Assembly (NCBI RefSeq): GCF_005768555.2
Contig: NZ_VCHX02000350.1
Location: 1 to 64,000 of the forward strand
Source of the DNA: Streptomyces sporangiiformans
Lineage (GTDB): Bacteria > Actinomycetota > Actinomycetes > Streptomycetales > Streptomycetaceae
DNA: 64,000 nucleotides
Direction of reading: 5' to 3'
The position numbers and the translations under genes were made by a program. Below, piece after piece: positions 7,880 to 16,617 of the stretch (position 1 is its first letter; each line of letters opens with the position of its first letter). Below the pieces are notes generated by a model. The model was not told where the DNA came from. It worked only from the letters and a program-made list of their open reading frames with translations, and made no database searches.

Positions 7880-9240
7880 CCTCCGAAGCCCCCGACCCGC
7901 CCCAGGGCTGCCCCTTCCACGAGCCGATGTACGGCCCCGGCTTCGCGGACGACCCGGCCGCCGCCTACCGCAGGCTGCGTACGCACGGGCCCACCGCCCC
8001 GGTCGAGTTGGCCCCCGGCGTCCGGGCCACCCTCGTCACGAGCTACGAGGCCGCCCTGCACGTCCTGCGCAGTCCGGAGACCTTCTCCAAGGACCCCCGC
8101 CGCTGGCGGGACCTGGCCGACGGCACCGTGCCCATGGACAGCCCGGTCGTGCCGATGATGATGTACCGGCCGAACGCGCTGTTCACCGACGGCGAGGAGC
8201 ACCGCCGGCTGCGCGGGGCCATCACCGACGGCCTGGCGCGCGTCGAGCCGAACACGCTGCGTGGATACGTCGAGCGGTCCGCGGATCTGCTCATCGACCG
8301 GATCGCTCCGCGCGGCGAGGCGGATCTCCTCGGCGAGTACGCCCAGGTCCTGCCGCTGCTGGTGTTCAACCGTCTCTTCGGCTGCCCGCCCGACCTCGGT
8401 GAACGTCTGGTCGAGGGCATGTCCGGGATCTTCGACGGTGTGGACGCGGAGAAGGCGAACGCGATACTCACCGAAACCCTTCTCGACCTGATCGCGCTCA
8501 AGCGCGCGCGACCGGGGCAGGACATGACCTCGTGGCTCATGGCCCACCCGGCCGGGCTCACCGACGAGGAGATGATCCACGAACTCGTCGTCCTCATGGG
8601 CGCCGGCACCGAGCCCCAGCAGAATCTGATCGCGAACAGCCTGCGGCTGCTGCTGTCCGACGACCGGTTCGCGGGCAGTCTGGGCGGCGGCAGTCTGCCG
8701 GTCGAGGACGCCCTCGACGAGGTCCTGTGGGCCGACCCGCCGATGGCCAACTACGCCGTGCACTACCCGGTTCGGGACGTGGTGTACGAAGGCAGGCTGC
8801 TGCGGTCGGGAGACCCTCTCGTCGTCAGCCTCGCCGCGGCCAACACCGACCCGGCACTGACGTCCGACCAACGCGCCGGAAACCGCGCCCACTTGGCCTG
8901 GAGCGCGGGCCCGCACAACTGTCCCGCGCAGAGCCCGGCCCGGCTGATCGCGGCGGTGGCGGTCGAGAAGCTGCTCGACCGGCTGCCCGACGTGGAGCTG
9001 GCGGTACCGGTCGACGAACTCGTCTGGCGACCCGGACCGTTCCACCGGGCGCTGGCCTCACTGCCGGTGCGGTTCCCACCGCTCACCGCGGACCCCGCAC
9101 CGAGGCCCGCCCAAGCCCCCCACGGCCCGCGACACGAGCCGCCCCGGCCCCCCGCGAACACGGAGACGGCGCCCGTCCCGGCCCCCACCCGCCCGACCGG
9201 CGGCTGGGCGCGGCTGCGGGCGTGGTGGCGCGGGGAGTGA
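7876..9240 (+). CDS. cvnE: Conservon cytochrome P450 lacking ExxR (CYP157-like), CvnE
   Basis: A 454-residue P450 translationally coupled to cvnD (GTGA overlap). The heme loop is SAGPHNCPAQ with Cys349 as the likely thiolate, unlike the usual FGxGxHxCxG. The K-helix reads DEVLW (E282-W285), so the nearly invariant ExxR motif is missing. In the I-helix AGTEPQ (243-248) replaces AGxxTT. Published CYP157 proteins of Streptomyces lack ExxR in just this way and occur in conservons, so CYP157-like is the best assignment. Whether it is a catalyst or a redox/ligand sensor for the complex is open. The last 16 codons (GGWARLRAWWRG region) are the first unit of a tandem repeat that continues past the stop. 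Confidence 0.85.
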   Translation: MTSEAPDPPQGCPFHEPMYGPGFADDPAAAYRRLRTHGPTAPVELAPGVRATLVTSYEAALHVLRSPETFSKDPRRWRDLADGTVPMDSPVVPMMMYRPNALFTDGEEHRRLRGAITDGLARVEPNTLRGYVERSADLLIDRIAPRGEADLLGEYAQVLPLLVFNRLFGCPPDLGERLVEGMSGIFDGVDAEKANAILTETLLDLIALKRARPGQDMTSWLMAHPAGLTDEEMIHELVVLMGAGTEPQQNLIANSLRLLLSDDRFAGSLGGGSLPVEDALDEVLWADPPMANYAVHYPVRDVVYEGRLLRSGDPLVVSLAAANTDPALTSDQRAGNRAHLAWSAGPHNCPAQSPARLIAAVAVEKLLDRLPDVELAVPVDELVWRPGPFHRALASLPVRFPPLTADPAPRPAQAPHGPRHEPPRPPANTETAPVPAPTRPTGGWARLRAWWRGE

Positions 9241-9679
9241 TCTGGGTCCCCCCCGGCAGCCTGCGGCTTGAGCCGTCTCCGGTGTCCGCCGGCACCGGAG
9301 GGGGTGGGCCCCGCTTCCGGCACCGCTGCCTGCCGCCCGAGTTGCGGGTGGGCGCGGTTGCGGGTGTGGTGGCGTAGGAGTGATCAGGTTCCCGCCGCGG
9401 CCTGCGGCCTGCGGCCTGCGGCTTGAGTGCCCCGGTGTCGCGGGGCACCGAGGGCGGCGGAGCCTTCCGCCCGGCGCCCTCCCGCCCGAGCGGCGGCTGG
9501 GCGCGGCTGCGGGCGTGGTGGCGCGGGGAGTGATCTGGGTCCCCCCGGCAGCCTGCGGCTTGAGCCGTCTCCGGTGTCCGCAGGCACCGGAGGGGGTGGG
9601 CTCCGCTTCCAGCACCGGTGCCCGCCGCCCGAGTTGCGGGTGGGCGCGGTTGTGGGCCTGGTGGCGTGGGGTGTGATCA
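9190..9679. repeat. Tandem repeat spanning the 3' end of cvnE and the gap to the next P450
   Basis: Four copies of a unit resembling GCCCGA-cggcgg-TGGGCGCGG-tgcgggc-TGGTGGCG-gGAGTGATC lie in a row. Their TGA triplets are at 9238, 9381, 9531 and 9674, giving spacings of 143, 150 and 143 bp. Units 1 and 3 (ending TGATCTGGGT) are nearly identical over a 293-bp period, and units 2 and 4 (ending TGATCAGG) also match. The first TGA is the cvnE stop; the last TGATCA supplies the stop of the convergent P450 gene. The whole intergenic stretch 9241-9676 is therefore repeat and no other gene is seen there. Confidence 0.85.
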
Positions 9680-10930
9680 GGTTCCGGGGTGCAGGTGGGC
9701 GGGGAGGGTGTGGTGGCCGTTGGAGATGAAGGATTCCACCGGGCTCAACTCCTCGTCGGGCACGGCGAGTCGGAGGTCGGGGAACCGGTCGAAGAGTGCC
9801 GGGAGTGCGATGCGGGCCTCCAGGCGGCCCAGCGGGGCACCGAGGCAGAAGTGCACACCGTGGCCGAAGGCGAGGTGCTCCTTGTCGAGCCGGGTGACGT
9901 CGAAACGGTCGGCGTCCTCCCCGTGCCTCACGGGATCGCGCCCGGCGGCGGCGTACGCGGCGAGGATCGCCTCGCCCTTGCCGATCACCATCCCGTCCGG
10001 GCCGCCGAGTTCACCCAGGTCCAGCTCTTCCACGGCGTACCGCAGGGGCAGGCTGGCGACCGGTGCCTGGACGCGCAGTGTCTCCTCGATGACGTCGTCC
10101 CACGTGGCGCGGCCCGCGCGTACGTGCGCGAGCTGCTCGGGCTGGGTGAGCAGGGCGTGGATGGCGTTGTCGATGAGATTGACCGTGGTCTCGTGGCCCG
10201 CGCTGATCATCAGCACCAGGGTGTCGAGCAGCTCCTGCTCGCTGAGCCGGGTGTCGCCCTCGTCGTCACGGGCCGTGATCAGCGCGGTCGTCAGGTCGTC
10301 GCCGGGGAACGCCCGCTTGGTGGCGACGAGTTCGCTCAAGACGGCGTATATCCGGGCATAGGTGTCGGTCACCTCCTCCGGCGTGGCCGAGGTGTGGAAG
10401 ATGCTGTCCACGACGGCCCGCAGTTCGGCGCCCTTCTCCTCCGGCAGCCCGAACAGCTCGCTGATCACGCGGATCGGCAGCGGGTAGCAGAACTCCTCGC
10501 GCAGATCGACCGTCCCGCTCCGCCGGCCGGCCTTCTCGATCCCGTCCAGCAGGTCCTTGGTGATCTCCTCGACACGGGGCTGGAGCGCGGCCGTTCGGCG
10601 TGCGGTGAACGCCTTGGCGACGAGCGTGCGCAGCCGTTTGTGCTCACCGCCGTACGCCGTGAACATGTTCTGCACCGCGACCCAGGTGAACAGCGGCCAC
10701 TCCGGGGAGATCTTCCCGTCGATCCAGACGGGCCAGTGCTGCCGCGGGTCCTTGGACACCCGGGGATCGGTGAGCAGCCGCTTCAGCAGTTCCGTACTGC
10801 TGACCGCCCACGCTTCCACGCCGTCGGGGAGTTCCACCCGTGTCACCGGTCCGTGCGCGCGTATGCGCGCCGCCTCGCCGTGGATGTCACGGCCGGACGG
10901 ATCGATGACGATGGAGCCCTGCTGTGCCAT
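9677..10930 (-). CDS. Cytochrome P450, canonical, CYP154-like
   Basis: A 417-residue soluble bacterial P450 with all standard motifs: I-helix AGHETT (244-249), K-helix EETLR (E283-R286), and heme loop FGHGVHFCLG with Cys362 as ligand. The N-terminus (IVIDPSGRDIHGEAARIRAHGPV) resembles CYP154 proteins, which are often encoded beside CYP157 in Streptomyces; this assignment is from memory and CYP107 or CYP105 are alternatives. The ATG at 10930 follows GGGAGG; an in-frame extension upstream lacks such a site. It converges on the conservon. No ferredoxin gene is adjacent, and the substrate is unknown. Confidence 0.88.
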   Translation of the reverse strand: MAQQGSIVIDPSGRDIHGEAARIRAHGPVTRVELPDGVEAWAVSSTELLKRLLTDPRVSKDPRQHWPVWIDGKISPEWPLFTWVAVQNMFTAYGGEHKRLRTLVAKAFTARRTAALQPRVEEITKDLLDGIEKAGRRSGTVDLREEFCYPLPIRVISELFGLPEEKGAELRAVVDSIFHTSATPEEVTDTYARIYAVLSELVATKRAFPGDDLTTALITARDDEGDTRLSEQELLDTLVLMISAGHETTVNLIDNAIHALLTQPEQLAHVRAGRATWDDVIEETLRVQAPVASLPLRYAVEELDLGELGGPDGMVIGKGEAILAAYAAAGRDPVRHGEDADRFDVTRLDKEHLAFGHGVHFCLGAPLGRLEARIALPALFDRFPDLRLAVPDEELSPVESFISNGHHTLPAHLHPGT

Positions 10931-11114
10931 GGAAGCCTCCCGATACTCGAACCACGCGAACGCCTGAGCGGGCCGAGTGACATGGTCGAACGCCGATACC
11001 GATACGGTCAGTGACGCTACGCGGCCGTACGGTTCACGAACGAGACCGCGCGAGGTCCACTGCGCATGCCGACAAGTTCCGTACGCGTTCCGGCAAGTCG
11101 CGGGCACGAGATCC

Positions 11115-12467
11115 TCAGGAGTGGAAGAGCCTGGTCGGGACGGCCAGGGCCAGGGCGCGGTAGCCGGCGGGGTTGAGGTGCAGCCAGTCGCCGGTGTGGA
11201 GGTCGGGGTGCAGGCGCTCAGGGTCGGCCGGGTCGCGGATCGCGCGGTCGAAGTCGATGACCGCGTCGAACCTGCCGCTGGTGCGGATCCAGGTGTTGAC
11301 CTCCTGCCGGGCCGCCTCGCGGTGCCCGGCGGGGTCGTCGTAGGGCACGTTGCCGGCCAGCGGCGTCAGCGTCGCTCCGTAGACGCGGATGCCCTGGGCG
11401 TGCGCCCGCACGATGATCTGCTCGTACGCGGCGATCAGGTCGGCGGTGACGCGCCGCTGGGCGGCCGGGGTGGCCGCGGCCGTGCCGATGTCGTTGACAC
11501 CCTCGAAGGCGATCAGCCAGGAGACTCCGCTGCGGGCCAGGACGTCCCGGTCCAGACGGGCGAGGAGGTTGGGGCCCAGGCCGTCGTTGAGGACGCGGTT
11601 GCCGCCGGCCGCCTGGTTCAGTACCGCGACGTCGGCGGTGCGGGGCCGTGCCCGGAGCCGGTCGAGGAACTGGTCGGGCCAGCGGTTGTTCGCGTTGGTG
11701 GTGGAACCGCGGCCGTCGGTCAGCGAGTCGCCCACGACGGCGACCGCCGCGGTGCCGGCACGGGAGAGCACCTCGACGTCGCTGAGCAGGTACCAGTGGT
11801 CGACGGGGGTCGCCCCGGGCAGGTCCCGCTCCCGCGTGTGGTCGCCGTTCTGGAGGTACGAGGTGGTGCGGGAGCCCGGGTGCGAGGTGAGCGCGAGGGA
11901 CGCCTGACCCTCGGCCAGGTAGGTGGTAACGGTCAGGTTGGTTCCCGGCCGGATGCCGAAGTCCAGCGGGTCGGACACCAGTTGGGCTCCGACCGGGACG
12001 GTCGCGGACTCCCGTCCGCCGAAGGTCACCGGGCGTGAGCTGCCCGGCTCGATGGCGCTGACTCCCGCCCGCCCGTCCAGCGGGAGCGCCACGGACACCG
12101 CCGTGAGGGGCAGCGGGGTGTCCCCGAAGGCGTTGGAGAACCGCAGCCGCATGCGCCCGCCGCCGGTGGTGACGCGTACGGTCTGCCGCAGCGTGGTGTC
12201 GACCAGGACGGCGCTCTCGCCGGTGAACGGCGGGGGCGGCATGTTGTGCACCTCGGTGAGCTGCGGCATCGCCGTCCAGGTGTTCACCCAGTGGGGGCCG
12301 GATGTGCCGGACGCACCGGACGTACCGGACGCGGATTCTCCGCTCATGTCCTCGGCCCCCACCGGGGATGACGTCGAGACGACGGTGAGTACGAGGCCCA
12401 GTACGAAGGCTGCCGCCGCGATCAGATGGGCGGCGTACGGCACTCTTCTCGACGGCTTCACGGGCAC
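11115..12467 (-). CDS. Secreted SGNH/GDSL hydrolase (esterase)
   Basis: A 450-residue predicted exported esterase. A signal sequence (LIAAAAFVLGLVLTVV, residues 15-30) is followed by a beta-rich region to about 240 and then the SGNH domain: block I GDSLTDG with Ser248, block II GGN (288-290), block III GVND (323-326) and block V DWLH with Asp427/His430. Such proteins deacylate polysaccharides or lipids. The GTG at 12467 was chosen because GAGGAAGG lies just upstream and the signal sequence then starts at the right depth. It is 58 bp downstream of the CBM2 esterase on the same strand, so the two probably form a transcription unit for plant-polymer breakdown. Confidence 0.87.
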   Translation of the reverse strand: MPVKPSRRVPYAAHLIAAAAFVLGLVLTVVSTSSPVGAEDMSGESASGTSGASGTSGPHWVNTWTAMPQLTEVHNMPPPPFTGESAVLVDTTLRQTVRVTTGGGRMRLRFSNAFGDTPLPLTAVSVALPLDGRAGVSAIEPGSSRPVTFGGRESATVPVGAQLVSDPLDFGIRPGTNLTVTTYLAEGQASLALTSHPGSRTTSYLQNGDHTRERDLPGATPVDHWYLLSDVEVLSRAGTAAVAVVGDSLTDGRGSTTNANNRWPDQFLDRLRARPRTADVAVLNQAAGGNRVLNDGLGPNLLARLDRDVLARSGVSWLIAFEGVNDIGTAAATPAAQRRVTADLIAAYEQIIVRAHAQGIRVYGATLTPLAGNVPYDDPAGHREAARQEVNTWIRTSGRFDAVIDFDRAIRDPADPERLHPDLHTGDWLHLNPAGYRALALAVPTRLFHS

Positions 12468-12525
12468 GGTGCCTTCCTCTTGGCCTCTGGATTTCTGGAG
12501 CTCTGATCCTCTGGGGTGACGGCGG

Positions 12526-13911
12526 TCAGGTGACCGTGCACGCCTTGCCGTTGAGAGCGAAGCCACCGGGAGCGGCCGTGGTACCCGTGTGACTGGCCTG
12601 GTAGCCGATGGTGACGCTCGCGTTGGGGGCGATCGTGCCGTTGTAGGCGGCGTTGGTGGCGGTCACGGCTCCGCTCGCGGGGCTGTACGTGGCACCCCAG
12701 CCGTTGGTGATGCTCTGGCCGGAGGGCAGGGTGAAGCCGAGCTGCCAGGCGTTGACGGAGGTCGTGCCGGTGTTGGTGATCGTCACGGAGGCGGTCAGGC
12801 CGGTGCTCCAGGCATGGGTGGTGACCGTCACCCGGCAGGCTCCCGGCTGGGGTTGGGGTGCCGGGCCCGTGCTGTCCAGGCCGAAGAACGTGATCACGCG
12901 GGCCGCCATGCCGCCGGCGATCAGGTTGTGCCCGACGCCCTGGAGGCTGATGGCCTCGACGGGAGCCCGGTCACCGGTGGAGCCGTAGCGGGTGCGGGTC
13001 CAGTTGGCCTGGGGCGAGTCGGTGCGGGCGGGCGTCTGGCTCACACCCTGCACGTTCGTCCACTGCTTGATCTGCTCCCCGAAGTTGGGGTAGCGCAGGA
13101 CGTCGTCCTCGGTGCCGTGCCAGATCTGCATCCGCGGCCGGGGTCCGGTGTAGCCGGGGTAGGCGGCGCGGGCCAGGTCGCCCCACTGCTGCGGCGTGCG
13201 TGTGATGTTGCCGTTCGAGCAGTCGCTGTTCCACTCCGACCCGTTGGTGGTGGCGAAGCAGCCGAACGGCACGCCCGAGAAGGCGGAGCCCGCCGCGAAC
13301 ACGTCGGGATAGTCGCCCAGCAGGACGTTGGTCATCATCGCGCCGGAGGAGACGCCGGTGGCGAAGATCCGGTCGGTGTCCGCGTCATAGGTGCGGGTGA
13401 CCCAGTCGACCATGGACTTGATGCCCACCGGGTCGCTGCCGCCGCCGCGGCGCAGCGCCTCGGGGGAGGAGACGTCGAAGCACTTGCTGCTCCGGGTGAC
13501 GGACGGGTAGACGACGATGAACCCGTAGCGGTCGGCCAGTGAGGCGTACTCGGTGCCGTTGTAGAAGTCGGGACCGGAGCCCGTGCACCAGTGCACGCCC
13601 ACCAGGACCGCCGGGTTCGGGGTGACGTTGTCCGGCACGTACACGTACATGCGGAGATTGCTGGGGTTGGCGCCGAAGTTCGTGACCTCGGTGAGAGCGG
13701 CGGTGGGGGCTGTCGCGGCGGGGGGTGTGGTGGGAGCGGCGGTACGGGCTGCGGTCGGGGGCTCCGTACGGGCCGGGGCCGAGGTGGAGGCCGAAGCGGC
13801 GGGCGCGGTGAGGAACGTGGCCGCCAGTAACGGCACCAGCGCTCCGAAGAGCGCGACGAGCACCGAACGCAAGGGTCTCTTCGCGGTGTCGCGGGGGGTG
13901 GTGGAGGACAC
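12526..13911 (-). CDS. Secreted PHB-depolymerase-family (CE1-type) esterase with a C-terminal CBM2
   Basis: This 461-residue protein has a signal peptide ending near ASAS (about residue 42), a Pro/Thr/Ala-rich stretch, and an alpha/beta-hydrolase domain of the PHB-depolymerase/feruloyl and acetylxylan esterase group. The nucleophile is Ser188 in GVSSGAMM, the acid is in WHGTEDD and the histidine in GVGHN. After a PAPQPQPG linker, the last ~105 residues form a family 2 cellulose-binding module (ACRVTVTTHAWSTGLTASVTI, NAWQLGFTLPSGQSI). The enzyme should deacylate xylan while bound to cellulose. The GTG start fits the signal peptide; a CebR-like box lies 174 bp upstream. Confidence 0.9.
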   Translation of the reverse strand: MSSTTPRDTAKRPLRSVLVALFGALVPLLAATFLTAPAASASTSAPARTEPPTAARTAAPTTPPAATAPTAALTEVTNFGANPSNLRMYVYVPDNVTPNPAVLVGVHWCTGSGPDFYNGTEYASLADRYGFIVVYPSVTRSSKCFDVSSPEALRRGGGSDPVGIKSMVDWVTRTYDADTDRIFATGVSSGAMMTNVLLGDYPDVFAAGSAFSGVPFGCFATTNGSEWNSDCSNGNITRTPQQWGDLARAAYPGYTGPRPRMQIWHGTEDDVLRYPNFGEQIKQWTNVQGVSQTPARTDSPQANWTRTRYGSTGDRAPVEAISLQGVGHNLIAGGMAARVITFFGLDSTGPAPQPQPGACRVTVTTHAWSTGLTASVTITNTGTTSVNAWQLGFTLPSGQSITNGWGATYSPASGAVTATNAAYNGTIAPNASVTIGYQASHTGTTAAPGGFALNGKACTVT

Positions 13912-14084
13912 TCCATGTCCCTTCCTGGTCGCGGCTCTTGCGGGGAGTCGTTCAGCAGGCGGAGCTGGTCTGGGTGAGGAGGCCCAGCCGCAGGGGAGTT
14001 GGGAGGCGTGTGCGCGGAATCCTCACGGCGTCCCCTCGCTGGAAGGGAGCCCCCACGGGCATCGTGGCATGGACACGACCGCCA

Positions 14085-14098
14085 TGGAAGCGCTCCCA
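14085..14098. promoter_or_regulatory. CebR-like operator box
   Basis: TGGAAGCGCTCCCA differs at one position from TGGGAGCGCTCCCA, the 14-bp palindrome bound by CebR, the cellobiose-responsive LacI-family repressor of Streptomyces cellulase genes. It lies in the 259-bp gap between the CBM2 esterase (start 13911, minus) and the SRPBCC gene (start 14171, plus). The functional match to a cellulose-targeted esterase makes chance unlikely. Confidence 0.65.
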
Positions 14099-14170
14099 CG
14101 CGAGGTGGCTGGAACGTGTGTGCCACGGGACGGGCGTCGCTTACGATCGGGCCTCACGGGGAGGCTTGAG

Positions 14171-14620
14171 ATGCGGATCGCTTCGTTGCCGTACCTCGAC
14201 GAGCACGCGACGGTCATCGAGGCAGACGTCGACGATGTCTGGCGCAGTCTGGGCGAGACACTGGACCGGTCCTTCTCACGTCCTGGTGCGGCCTGTTACG
14301 CGAGACTGGTGGGAGCCGACGACCGCACAGCATCCGGGCCACGGCCGCCTGCCGAAGGCTCGACGTTCCCCGGCTTCCGGGTGGCGGCCGCGGTCCCGGG
14401 ACGGGAGTTGGTCCTCCAGGGGCGCCATCGCTTCTCGTCCTACGCCCTGATCTTCCGCCTCGAACACATCGGTCCGGGCCGGTCACGGCTGAGCGCCGAA
14501 AGCCGGGCCGCCTTCCCCGGCCTGGCCGGCGGGATCTACCGACGGCTCCTCATGGGGACGGGCGGGCACGTGGTGGGCATGCGGCGCCTGCTGTCGGCCG
14601 TCCGCCGAGGTGCCGGGTAA
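14171..14620 (+). CDS. SRPBCC-like small protein
   Basis: A 149-residue protein with the look of a START/SRPBCC ligand-binding fold: an early DVDDVWRSLGETL helix, FPGFRVAAAVPGRELVLQGRHRFSSYALIFRLE strands and a C-terminal helix. Relatives are uncharacterised in Streptomyces. The ATG at 14171 follows GGGGAGG; a longer frame upstream overlaps the divergent esterase promoter and is not needed. The gene shares its upstream region with the CBM2 esterase. Confidence 0.7.
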   Translation: MRIASLPYLDEHATVIEADVDDVWRSLGETLDRSFSRPGAACYARLVGADDRTASGPRPPAEGSTFPGFRVAAAVPGRELVLQGRHRFSSYALIFRLEHIGPGRSRLSAESRAAFPGLAGGIYRRLLMGTGGHVVGMRRLLSAVRRGAG

Positions 14621-14724
14621 TCGCCTCGTGTGACGCCGTCGCGCGGCCCGCAGAGGGATGGTGTTCACCACGCCCGCCCCCCAACACTGGTGACGCGGAC
14701 CGCTGCGGGGGAGGAGCACTGGCC

Positions 14725-15945
14725 ATGGCGCGTCGCACCGAACCAGTACGGCAGGCACTGCCGGAGCGGCGGCCTGAGCTCGATGCCATCCGTCTGCTCG
14801 TGGTGCTCGGGCTGATCTTCTTCCACTCGTCGCTCGTCTTCGCGACGGACGACGACTACTACGTCAAGAACTCCGAGACCACGGAAGTCATCCTGATCGC
14901 CGCCGGGTTCGCGGTCGTCTGGGCGATGCCCGCGCTGTTCCTCATCGCCGGCCTGGGCTCCTGGTACTCGCTGCGCCGCCGCGGCGCGGCAGGCTTCGTG
15001 AGGGAGCGCCTGTTACGCCTGGGCGTGCCGCTGCTCTTCACCACGCTCGTCCTGAACCCCCTGCCGCAGTGGCTCCGTCACCGTTCCGAGGGCCGCGGCC
15101 ACGACGAGTCCTACCTCGCCTTCCTGCCCCGCTTCTACGACGTGCACGTCGAACTCGACGAGTTCCCCTTCCTCGTCCAGGGCGAGTACTTCGAGACCGG
15201 CCACCTGTGGTTCGTCCTCCTGCTGCTCGCCTTCTCCCTCATGCTGGCGCCCCTGCTCCGTGTGCTTCCCGCCGACCGGGTCCGGCCCGTCGCCGACCGG
15301 CTGGCGCGGGAGAGCCTCCGCGTCCGCCCGGCGATCCTCCTGCCCGCGATCCCGCTCGCCCTGCTCTGCGCGTTCGCCGGTATGGAGGAGAACTACGCCG
15401 GCTGGCACCGCTGGGCCTATCTGGTGTTCTTCGCCGCCGGCTGCGCCCTCGCCGCCGACGACCGATTCCGCACCGCCATGCGCCGCGCCGCGGTGCCGGC
15501 CGGCTGGCTCGGGGCCGGCCTGTTCGCCCTCTCCGGGCCGGGCTTCGCCGTCGCGGACGAGCCCTTCACCGAGATGACCGCCCTGAGCATCGCGATCCGT
15601 GCGCTCTTCGGGGCGGCCGGCTGGTGCCTGGTCGTCGCCATCCTCGGCCACCTCGACCGCCGCCGCGCGACCCGGGCCACCACCCAGCCACCGGAGCCGC
15701 ACCCCTCCGGCACCCGCCGCCGCGCCCACGCGTACGCCTACCTGGCCGCCGCGGCACTTCCGATCTACCTCCTGCACCAGCCCGTCGTCGTCGCCGTCGC
15801 GTACTTCGTCGTCGGCTGGAGCGCCCCGATCCCCGTCGAGTACGCCGTCATCGTGACCGTCTCTCTGGCCCTCACCCTGGCCGCCTACGAGTTCCTGGTG
15901 CGTCACACCCGCGTGACCCGGGTTCTCTTCGGGATGCGGGGCTAG
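14725..15945 (+). CDS. Acyltransferase-3 family membrane protein (OpgC-like)
   Basis: A 406-residue polytopic membrane protein with about ten hydrophobic segments. The start RPELDAIRLLVVLGLIFFHSS is the signature of the acyltransferase-3 family, with the conserved His in FFHSS. A second marker is GHLWFVLLLL near residue 156. Family members transfer acyl groups to extracellular glucans, glycolipids or antibiotics. The neighbouring esterases suggest nothing specific about the acceptor. Its TAG overlaps the stop of the convergent HAD gene by 4 nt. Confidence 0.85.
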   Translation: MARRTEPVRQALPERRPELDAIRLLVVLGLIFFHSSLVFATDDDYYVKNSETTEVILIAAGFAVVWAMPALFLIAGLGSWYSLRRRGAAGFVRERLLRLGVPLLFTTLVLNPLPQWLRHRSEGRGHDESYLAFLPRFYDVHVELDEFPFLVQGEYFETGHLWFVLLLLAFSLMLAPLLRVLPADRVRPVADRLARESLRVRPAILLPAIPLALLCAFAGMEENYAGWHRWAYLVFFAAGCALAADDRFRTAMRRAAVPAGWLGAGLFALSGPGFAVADEPFTEMTALSIAIRALFGAAGWCLVVAILGHLDRRRATRATTQPPEPHPSGTRRRAHAYAYLAAAALPIYLLHQPVVVAVAYFVVGWSAPIPVEYAVIVTVSLALTLAAYEFLVRHTRVTRVLFGMRG

Positions 15946-16574
15946 GCCCCGTCCGGGGTCGGCGTGCCGAGGAGTGGTGCGAGTACGCGGCGCAGGTCTT
16001 CGCTCTGGCGGTAGTGCAGGGCGGCCATCCCCACGGCGTGGGCTGCCACGACGTTGGGCGCTGTGTCGTCGATGAACAGGCAGCGGTCCATCGCGACGCC
16101 GAGGCGTTCGGCGGCGATGCGGTAGACCCGCGGATCGGGTTTGGCGACGCCGATGCGCGCGGTGTTCACGACGGTGTCGGCAATACTGCCCAGCCCTTGG
16201 CGGGCGAGGTCCCGCTCCAGCCGGGTGGTCGCGTTGGAGACGAGAGCCACGGACGCGACGTCGCGTACCTGTCGCAGGAGAGCCACCACTTCTTGGTCGA
16301 CCACGGGAACGAGTTCGGACCAGGCCGTGACCACGTCCCGGGCTCGCTCCTTCGATCCGCAGGCATCGGCGAGGTCGGTCACGACCGCGTCCCGCCATTC
16401 CTCGTCCGTGACCTCGCCGGTGATGGCGGGGTGCAGGCGGGCCGGTGCGAAGGCCGCGGCGGCGAGGGCTCCGGCGGGCAGACCGTGGGCCCGTTCGATC
16501 GCGTCGGCGGCGGGCCAGTGCCGGAGCACTCCGTCGATGTCGCAGAGCACGGCGTCGTAGTGAGGAAGAGACAT
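15942..16574 (-). CDS. HAD-superfamily hydrolase
   Basis: A 210-residue cytosolic HAD phosphatase-like enzyme. Motif I is CDIDGVL near the N-terminus, motif II VALVSNATT, the conserved Lys lies in GVAKPDP, and motif IV is FIDDTAPNV. Substrates of this group are small phosphorylated metabolites; none can be named here. Three start codons lie close together; the ATG at 16574 is best spaced from GGAG. It ends face to face with the acyltransferase gene. Confidence 0.88.
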   Translation of the reverse strand: MSLPHYDAVLCDIDGVLRHWPAADAIERAHGLPAGALAAAAFAPARLHPAITGEVTDEEWRDAVVTDLADACGSKERARDVVTAWSELVPVVDQEVVALLRQVRDVASVALVSNATTRLERDLARQGLGSIADTVVNTARIGVAKPDPRVYRIAAERLGVAMDRCLFIDDTAPNVVAAHAVGMAALHYRQSEDLRRVLAPLLGTPTPDGA

Positions 16575-16617
16575 GTTCATCACTCCATGGCGGCTCGCCG
16601 CGTCGCAGGTGTAGCGG

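Noticed and set aside
9190..9679. Possible CRISPR or mobile element
   Set aside because: Units of 143/150 bp are direct copies of coding sequence with no spacers, transposase or terminal inverted repeats.
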